DNA from: Megalobrama amblycephala
Taxonomy: Eukaryota > Chordata > Actinopteri > Cypriniformes > Xenocyprididae
Reading direction: 5' to 3'
DNA length: 64,000 nt
Assembly (NCBI RefSeq): GCF_018812025.1
Contig: NC_063045.1
Location: forward strand, 49,765,691 to 49,829,690
In this document: piece by piece, positions 57,008 through 64,000 of the stretch
Numbering within the stretch: position 1 is the first letter of the stretch
Layout of the letters: every line of letters begins with the position of its first letter
The notes under the pieces: generated by a model
Databases searched by the model: none
What the model saw: only the letters and a program-made list of their open reading frames with translations
Told to the model about the DNA's origin: nothing
Translations under genes and position numbers: made by a program

Positions 57008-60000
57008 CTAACAGAACAATTTTACCTTGATTAATCTTTCAGCACATTTCAAACTGAGCTCTGCGGCTAGACCATTTTTGACTCACTCACTTCTCTTGTC
57101 AATCTGAACAAATCATGATGATGTATAACAGCAGATACTGTGACTTTTACTGCAATCATATGTACTTCATCTAAAGTACAGGTTGTAATTTAAACATAGA
57201 AGATAATTTGGGCCTGAAATATATTCTTTTTTTTCATACTCTACTTGTTTTTGCAAAGTCATGTTCAGTCTTACCTTGTTTTCTTGATATAGAGCCAGTA
57301 GATGAGTCCCACCAGAGCAGCGGCTAGGAAAAGTCCAACCACGACACCCACAATCACTTTGGCCTGCTCTGCACCATCTTCGTTTTTTTCTAAGGGTGAT
57401 GGACAGATAAACACTTTATGATTTCCTCTAAAGCATTATGATTCTTGACAGGGAAAGGCAATCCTGGGAAATGAAAAAAATAATTGACAGAATCCCACTA
57501 CTTGGGAAAAATGAAAGCTAAGAATATTTCAAGATGACATATTTCTGCAGGTACCGCAGCTAAAAGAAACGATTAAAGACGTGAAGCACAAAGTTTGCAT
57601 GATGTCAGGATGCTTGACACCCTCCGACTCATGATCTTAATTTCTAATTCATTTTAAGTGAAATTCAAGTGAATGAAATCAGATTATCTTACCTGGTTTG
57701 TGCTTGTCCTCCTTAAATACTGAAATCAGATATAAAATTAAATTAACTTTGGGTGCAAAATTAAACCAAACTGGCATTTTAAAACAAATTTGGTAGAAAA
57801 AAGCCACCACCCAACCGTGGTTTGATGCAAAACTGATTTAAATCAGAAGTAAGTATTGTCCAATCAGATTCTAGTAAGGAAGATGACCACAAGCATGCGA
57901 TAGCGGTCGGAAAAGAGAGGAGGAGAAGGAGGAGGAAAAAAGATAGCAGTCCAAGCACCCTGACACAGACAAACAAAACCCGAGCCAAAGCGAGAACCAA
58001 GAGAGAAAGAGAGCGTCTCGTGCCCCGTGAGTGAACAACAGGACCTGAGAGAGAGCAGCCAGCCCTGTCTTTCCAGTGTTCACACCAGGACACTAATAAT
58101 AATATTAAACTAGTCAACTAAATCACCCTGCGTTTGAATGGTGCAACAGGCAAAACTGTGTGAAACATGCTAGTTTTCACAGATCTCCTCACATGCACAT
58201 AAGAGATGTTAGATATGGCATCTACTTATCAGGGCTGTCAAACTAGTCTATTGCCATGAACAAAATACATGTCATTAATGCTCAAAATAATATAGTATGT
58301 TTCATCTATTTCTGTTCAAATAAACTATTTCAGTGTTTTTGCACTGTATACAAGTGTGTCTGATCCCAAACCACTATAAGGTCTTATTAACCATCTTAAG
58401 TATAGCCTAATGGGTCTTATTAATCTAAATCTCTTCTTGACAGCCCTATAATATGAGCCTTTTTAAAGGGGTCGATTGAGTGGTTAGTAAGCGGTCCTTA
58501 AAGCGGGAAACCCCTTCAGCGCGTTCAGTACTTACGGGAAAACACGCTAATCTCCTTAGTGTCGTATCCGAGTTTATTGGTCACGTGACAACTGACGGTG
58601 AGGTTCTTACTGGGCTCCACGGTCAGTTTGTATGTGGCCTTCCCGTTGACATATGATGCTTCATCCTGCAAGACAAACAGACATTTTCTGTTTATGGGAA
58701 AGTTATTTTCTATATATGTTTTATATTTAATTAAAAAAGAAAAATAATAAAAAGCAAGAGTCAGCAATAATTTCTAAGAAGGTTAATGTGAAGTTGGCTT
58801 AATTATGTAGGATCTCTTTGCTTAAGGCGCTATTTAATACACCTCACCACTAGAGGGCGCGAACGATCCTCAGCTTATTTAGTATCATGTACTCTGCACC
58901 ACACCCAGCGCTAATGGAAACTCTCACAGCAAACACACACACACACACACACACCTCAGAGTTTGGAAGAACGAGTGCAGTGTGGAGCTAAAAATCTCAC
59001 TGTCAGTAATCACACAGCCATTAAATGAGTCTCCATCACAAAAACACTTCAATATCCGTGTCATTAAGGCAGACAGTGAGTGCTGAACCCCTCACAGAGC
59101 GCAGGATGAGTTACTAATGCCAGCACTGTGATCCACAGGAACACACAGCAAATCAGCAGCAAAATATACCATAAATAAGCAGCCATTAAGACACAACCAA
59201 ACCCCAATTTAATATAAACACATTTTTATTATTATTATTATTATTATTATACACTGCCGTTCAAAAGTTGGTAAAAGGGTTGGTAAGTTTTTTTTTTTTT
59301 CTACGTCTGAAATATTATTACAATTTGAGATAACTTTTCTATTTTAACCTATTTTAAAATGTAATTTATTCCTGTGATGGCAAAGCTAAATTTTCAGCAT
59401 CATTACTTCAGTCTTCAATGTCACATGATCCTTCAGAAATCAATCTAATATGCTGATATACAAGAAATATTTCTTATTTTTATCACTGTTAAAAAAGTTG
59501 ATTTTTGTGGAAACCATTATATTAAATAGAAACAACATTTATTTGAAATAGGAATCTTTTGTATCACTATAAATGTCCTTAATGTCACTTTTGATCAATT
59601 TAATGCATCCTTGCTAAATAAAAAATATTAATTTCTTAAAAAAATAAAAGCATATTGACCCCAAACTTTGTAATGTGTATAAACATGGAAACATGAATTT
59701 TAATTTAGTTTTGTAATTGTTTTAAATTTGTGTTTATTTTAACTGGTTTGTATTTTTAATTTATTTTAATTTAATATTTATTTAATATTTTATATATTTA
59801 TATTTTATGAAGTAAGAAATTATACCAAATTAATCTAAATTAAATAATAATAATAATAATAATAATTTGGTTACTGCATTTTTGCTTTTAAAAGGATGTA
59901 TTATTTTTGATATTTTGTAAAACTACAGTGAACTAAGTGTGTAATAAATGGTTGTATGTTTACAGCACTAATAAACACTTGTCTTGGATTTTATAGGAGT

Positions 60001-61945
60001 CAAAGTACACAGGGTGTGACTCCATAACCCTACAGGAAGCACACCAGATCTAAACTCATTCATTTGAAATGCATCCACTGGGACCAGCGAGACACTGAGA
60101 AGCAGGAAAGAGCTAACTGTGTGTGTTTGTATCAGGGTGTGCCTGCGGTACTGTAACGGTGAGTGCTGGTCAGACTGCTCTCTATCAAAACCCAAACACT
60201 GTGACTCATGGGACACACACACTATGTCTGGAATATCTGGGGTAGCAAAGACACAAGCACAGTGTTTCCGACTGTAGTAAGTGAAAACGGTGTGGGGTAA
60301 AGTCAAGGAGAGTCATCAACTCCCCTCAGAGCTGGCAGAGAGAGGAGTTTGGGAGACAGATGGGCCTCTGTGGAAATTTGCTTCTTGTCAAAAAAAAAGA
60401 TTGACAGAAGCAAAGTCTCCCGAACATGGGACGAATAATAAGGCTTTGTATGTGATTCCAGACAGTTGTGTCCCAGGACAACTGTTCCCTTTAAAACGTA
60501 AATTGAAAGTTGGCTCTTCCCTTCTGGGTGCTGAAAACCTGCGACTTCAAACACCTGTGCACCTTTCATCTTTTCTAGACCGGAATCAAGTGAAATATCT
60601 GGGCATCTTTCCCTCTCGCATAAAAATGTACAAGGTACAAGGTTCTTTCGGGACAACGGTAATGTCGGTGATGAACAAATCAGGTCAGATTCAGTTTATA
60701 TTCAGTCTGACAGTGACGATGACTTACGTTTGTTCCGTTGACACTCCACTGCACGTCAGGTTTAGGCGAACCCTCTGCCTCACACGTCAAGACTTTGTGT
60801 TTGCCGTCATTGCTGCGATGCTTTGTCAGACTTGTAATTTTTGGAACACCTGGAGATAATATAATATATAACAAAAATATATCAATAAACAAAAATATAA
60901 TATATATTAGAGCTGTACAATTAAAAGATTGCTATCTCAATCCGGAACATTCAAATCTGTGTTTGCACTGCCGATGAACCAGAGAAAGCAGCTGTTATGT
61001 ATAGGTAAACAGCTTCAGAAACAGATTTTTCAACTACACAGTATCATTATTTCTCTCTTACAATAATTCAAATAGTCACAGAAGTACTGGGATAAAAGTT
61101 TATAGTTCGGATATAAACACTGATGTCTATGGTAGCAAACAAAATAGAGCAGATCCACTTTTTTCAGATCCCCTCGATTACATTGGTACACCACTAGGTG
61201 GCGACAAATGACGTAGTTGTCATTGAATCATTCATTCAAGAGATTTGATCAAAAACGCTGATTCATCCAGTAATGAAACAAGTGAAGTCTTTATGAGTGA
61301 GTTATTGAATCATTCATTCAAACCAATTTTTTTTTTAAATAATTCATTCTAATTATTTAAATAGACTGCAGCAATTAACATTTTATCAGAAACTCCAGTA
61401 AACTGTGTTATTTTATTTAGTTGTCTGTTAAGAATCATGGGAGAATCGTGATATCTAGTTGAAACAGACAAACAAACAAAAAAATTGTTAATTAATTTAT
61501 CCAGAATCATGTAGCTTTAGTATATACATACTGAAAAAAAAATCCTTTTTTTTGTTTTTATTTTTTATTTATTGGAAATATGACTATAATAAAAGTGTGT
61601 ATAATAAATCATACCTTCTACAGTAAGCTCGAAGGACAAACTGCGTCTGATTCCTTCAATGGACACGTCGCACACATACAGGCCTGCGTCGTTATACGAC
61701 AACTGAGAGAATTCAGGCAGTTTGTCTAGTTTACGGTTATCCTGGGGAAATTGAACAAATAGTTTGTTTAGCATGACTTGGAGTACTAAAATGAACTGAC
61801 CCAGATCTGTTAGATTCCTTACAATCTCTTACCTTAGTCCATGTCACCTTTGCTTCATTAGAAGAGTTCTTTTCCAATGACACAACCAAGTTTTCCCCGA
61901 GCTTCTTTAACACCTTTCCTGTGGGAGTGAGGCTTACATCCAGAA
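56917..61945 (-). CDS. alcam: Activated leukocyte cell adhesion molecule (CD166/DM-GRASP), 3' seven coding exons (5' partial)
   Basis: Seven minus-strand exons join in frame to the C-terminal 240 residues of ALCAM. In order: Ig domain 4 ([11 protein letters not shown] to SFELTVEG), Ig domain 5 ([10 protein letters not shown] to EISVFS), a 9-residue membrane-proximal exon, one transmembrane helix ([20 protein letters not shown]) and a short tail ending [12 protein letters not shown]. Human ALCAM ends [17 protein letters not shown] is a single-pass cell-surface adhesion protein (domains V-V-C2-C2-C2) that binds itself and CD6; in fish it guides axons and is expressed in heart. The gene is convergent to cblb, as expected from human ALCAM-CBLB adjacency. 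Fish may have two copies (alcama, alcamb); I cannot decide which this is. Domain 4 lacks its first Ig cysteine (see findings). Confidence 0.95.
57275..57389 (-). CDS. alcam: alcam exon: transmembrane segment
   Basis: 115-nt exon between cacccttag and gtaaga. It encodes [10 protein letters not shown], the membrane helix [20 protein letters not shown], and the start of the tail WLYIKKTR. Human ALCAM reads NDQAKLIVGIVVGLLLAALV at this place. Confidence 0.96.
57694..57720 (-). CDS. alcam: alcam 27-nt membrane-proximal micro-exon
   Basis: Acceptor tctgatttcag and donor gtaaga bound 27 nt encoding FKEDKHKP (plus split codons at both ends). Phase 1 on both sides means inclusion or skipping keeps the frame. 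It sits where human ALCAM has its optional 13-residue membrane-proximal exon, so it is a good candidate for alternative splicing. Confidence 0.85.
58240..58447. mobile_element. Short hAT-like MITE
   Basis: Ends CAGGGCTGTCAAACTAG and TTCTTGACAGCCCT form imperfect inverted repeats about 208 bp apart, in the intron between alcam exons. Confidence 0.55.
58536..58665 (-). CDS. alcam: alcam exon: second half of Ig domain 5
   Basis: 130-nt phase-0 exon between cttgcag and gtaagt. It encodes [20 protein letters not shown], then [20 protein letters not shown] and VFS. It matches human SPYINGRYYSKI and NVTLTCTAENQL. NLT is a conserved N-glycosylation sequon. Confidence 0.95.
59250..59675. mobile_element. 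P-family copy
   Basis: Starts ACACTGCCGTTCAAAAGTTG after an (ATT)n tract and ends near 'TTGACCCCAAACTTTG'; core CACATGATCCTTCAGAAATC present. Confidence 0.75.
60728..60849 (-). CDS. alcam: alcam exon: first half of Ig domain 5
   Basis: 122-nt exon between atctccag and gtaagt. It encodes [20 protein letters not shown], then [20 protein letters not shown]. It matches human KPQIKMTKK and ICHVEGFPKPAIQW. NGTN is a potential N-glycosylation site. Confidence 0.95.
61615..61741 (-). CDS. alcam: alcam exon: second half of Ig domain 4
   Basis: 127-nt exon between ttccccag and gtatga. It encodes [20 protein letters not shown], then [20 protein letters not shown] and VEG. The DAGLYVC motif is the Ig F-strand. 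The exon lies 91 bp from the previous one. Confidence 0.94.
61833..61945 (-). CDS. alcam: alcam exon: first half of Ig domain 4
   Basis: 113-nt exon between ctcttttag and gtaaga (minus strand). It encodes [19 protein letters not shown], then [18 protein letters not shown]. Human ALCAM has LDLSVSPSGEV and PVSC at the same places. The B-strand cysteine is leucine here. NSS is a possible glycosylation site. Confidence 0.93.
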
Positions 61946-63266
61946 CTAAAAGAGAGAGACAGAAAGAAAATAAGAGATGACAAGTGTGTATCAGTCCGCT
62001 GCAGGCTCCTTTTTTGTACACCTGTCCCTCAAAATATCTCAACCACTGAAGAGGCTGAAAAACATCACATCTCTCTGCCAACTAAAAGCACTAAGGGGTC
62101 CTTTTCGCACCCCTTTTTCCTGCCTGAGACATTGTTTTCTATCCTCGCACGCACGTCTGAGATGCCACCCGCTTTGAAACCGTGCTGCACAGATGCCGTG
62201 AAATACATCTGAATCTCCAAACCGAAGCGTCACTAAATCCACATTATGGAGATCATCAGGCCTTTTGAACCAAATAGACACACACGCACACACTCACCCC
62301 AATGAGAATTATTGAAAGGCCAAGAGATTGTGAGCTTTATCAGCGTGCAGAAGCCCGTAGCAGCCTCAAACTCGAGTCAAAAACTCCTAATTAAGCTGTC
62401 TGCCTGGTGTCCCACCCCCTTCGCTAATCCTACTGAAGATAGAATTGATTAACGTTTCACCCGTGCAGTTATTCGTACTATAAAGGAAGAAATTAATTGG
62501 AAAGGAAGAGTTTGGTGAACTCTGGATGCTCATCTGTTCAGCGGCTGAGTCAGTTTATTCAGGCTTGACTACAGCAACACTGACTCAAACAATGGATTAA
62601 GTTTGGGTGAGCTAATGTTGCTAGATATTAAACGCTGCATCTTTTGTCTTTTACGCCCATTTTTATATGGTAATTACAAAAACATGATAAAATTATCTTT
62701 ATAGTAGGCCTATTCATATTAACACATTCCACATTTATGAAAACAGGTAAAACGAAAGTGAGACATAGCGAATAGGTAGCTAATATTTCCAAACGTTTTT
62801 GTTTTTTTATTTTCCCAGAAAATGCTTGTACAATTTTAAACGCGTTTGCTTAAGTGTATTTATTCATGAACTATAAATGTAAATGTTATTTCTCATTTGG
62901 CTAGGTGAAACCTGTGTGCCATTTAGTCAAGGCGTTGGTTAGTAAATGATTTCAGTTATTTCAATATCCTTACAGCCGAAAAGTAACAAATCCTGCAACG
63001 ACACCGACCAAACAAATAAATATAGCAAACAACAGGATGAAAACGGCGAATTAGTGTCATGGTTTTTGCCACAAAATACGTTTTATTGCGTCCTGAAAGC
63101 GCATACTCTCTTGTGCTCTCTCTCTTTCAAACGTACACACGCACTGTATAGTACGGACACACACTCGCACAGAAACATTTTGTTAGCGATGCTCTGATGA
63201 ATTAATCAGTAATATAGTTTAGCAACTTAAAAGATACATGACTCACCAGCGAGGTAATATCTATAC

Positions 63267-63382
63267 GGTCCTCGAGGTAGATAAACTTATAGTTTCGCTA
63301 TTAGTAGAGACACTGCTGTCGTGAGAGACAACTGTGCGGTTCTCAAGGTAGATAATCTTATTTCACTATTAGTAGACGCTAA
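63267..63382. repeat. Two-copy tandem duplication (~70-bp offset)
   Basis: 'GTCCTCGAGGTAGATAAACT ... CTATTAGTAGAGAC' recurs as 'GTTCTCAAGGTAGATAATCT ... CTATTAGTAGACGC' 70 bp later. Confidence 0.75.
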
Positions 63383-63629
63383 TTTACATATGCTTAGTCT
63401 CTCTCTCTCTCTCTCTCACTGCGCTAATCAACAGTATTATTCTGCTATCAAGGCTCAAGCTTCCGTTACTAGTTCTGAAATGACATTTTGGAATCAGAAA
63501 CAGCTTGAGATGAGAATCGTTAGAAATTAGTCCCACACAAAAGAGTGTTTTAAGGACAAAAACCTAACAAATGTCTTGAAATACAACACTGGAACAGTAT
63601 TTTGGAGGTGTGGTACCCGTAGTATAAGT

Positions 63630-63779
63630 GGAATAATTGACTCCGGGCCGTTGAATTCTTAGAATATAATGCACACCCGAGGTGTAACAGGCAGCCATTC
63701 TGCTTCATGTCGTGGCCGCATTACCACTTTGGGTGTGCATTATATTCTAAGAATTCAACGGCCCGGAGTCAATTATTCC
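63630..63779. repeat. Perfect hairpin with 49-bp arms
   Basis: Bases 63630-63678 are exactly complementary to 63731-63779 (arm starts GGAATAATTGACTCCGGGCC), with a 52-bp loop. Confidence 0.95.
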
Positions 63780-64000
63780 TTATTTATATTAGTCTCTAAT
63801 AATTATAAATTATAAACTTATAAAATTATAAACTTATAAACCTTGCACTTGCTTACTTTAACACTTTGATGGGCAATCACAATTAGTATGTGCATTCACA
63901 ATCACCCATGTATGTTATTTTAAAATGTAATAAGGTACCTAGATTTAAATAAGATTCCTACCGTTACAGGCTACATGGTTTTCACAATGAGATTTTACCA

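Larger units (their letters stand above)
61946..64000. other. alcam intron (to window end)
   Basis: No further alcam exon is recognised. Contains a tandem duplication near 63267-63382, a fragment related to the 53.9-kb foldback copy near 63460, and a perfect hairpin at 63630-63779. Confidence 0.7.

Noticed and set aside
57779..58117. 112-codon minus-strand leucine-rich frame between alcam exons
   Set aside because: No suitable splice sites and low-complexity composition; the alcam exons on both sides already join in phase without it.
60281..60859. 192-codon plus-strand open frame
   Set aside because: Antisense to an alcam Ig exon and its intron; no recognisable domain.
62039..62293. Possible further alcam exon ending at a GTGAGT donor near 62298
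   Set aside because: The sequence before the donor has stops and no Ig-like pattern in any frame that fits the phase of the next exon.

Overview
The window is vertebrate nuclear DNA, most likely from a cyprinid (carp/zebrafish-family) fish. It holds short coding exons with GT-AG introns and vertebrate-type proteins. It also holds many copies of repeat families common in cyprinid genomes: Angel-like 'GGGATAGTTCACCC' MITEs, the 'CACTACCGTTCAAAAGTTTGGGG' palindromic family (called the P family here), hAT-, Harbinger- and TTAA-type non-autonomous elements, and long (TA)n and (CA)n microsatellites. There is no sign of prokaryotic, viral or organellar genes.

Two protein-coding genes can be reconstructed, and they converge tail to tail. 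(1) cblb, plus strand: 16 coding exons from 15692 to the stop codon at 48614. They encode the C-terminal 806 residues of the Cbl-b E3 ubiquitin ligase: end of the four-helix bundle, EF-hand, SH2, linker tyrosine, RING, proline-rich region, several tyrosine motifs, a CIN85/CD2AP-type PxxxPR motif and a UBA domain. The first coding exons (N-terminus, most of the 4H bundle) are not in the window. Bases 1-15691 are intron with no exon that I can recognise. (2) alcam (CD166/DM-GRASP/neurolin), minus strand: seven 3' coding exons between 61945 and 56917. They encode Ig domains 4 and 5, a 9-residue optional-looking membrane-proximal exon, the transmembrane helix and the cytoplasmic tail. A probable 3'-UTR intron leads to a terminal UTR exon at 51656-50165. 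The upstream alcam exons lie beyond 64000. ALCAM and CBLB are also neighbours in human (3q13.11), so the pair looks like conserved synteny.

Layout: 1-15.7 kb, large cblb intron with nested transposons, a minisatellite and several conserved-looking AT-rich blocks; 15.7-36.7 kb, N-terminal tyrosine-kinase-binding and RING exons in multi-kb introns; 36.4-48.6 kb, proline-rich/tyrosine/UBA exons; 48.6-50.2 kb, unique-sequence cblb 3'UTR and intergenic strip; 50.2-51.7 kb, alcam 3'UTR; 51.7-56.9 kb, repeat-filled alcam UTR intron; 56.9-62 kb, alcam coding exons; 62-64 kb, alcam intron with a perfect hairpin.

The two gene products are not known to form one pathway. Cblb is a cytoplasmic ubiquitin ligase that damps receptor and T-cell signalling. 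Alcam is a cell-surface adhesion protein (CD6 ligand, neurite guidance). I found no convincing new biological 'system'. The more interesting signals are simple repeats placed directly at cblb 5' splice sites, a missing Ig cysteine and a 27-nt exon in alcam, and long palindromic or nested mobile elements with unusual relations to microsatellites.
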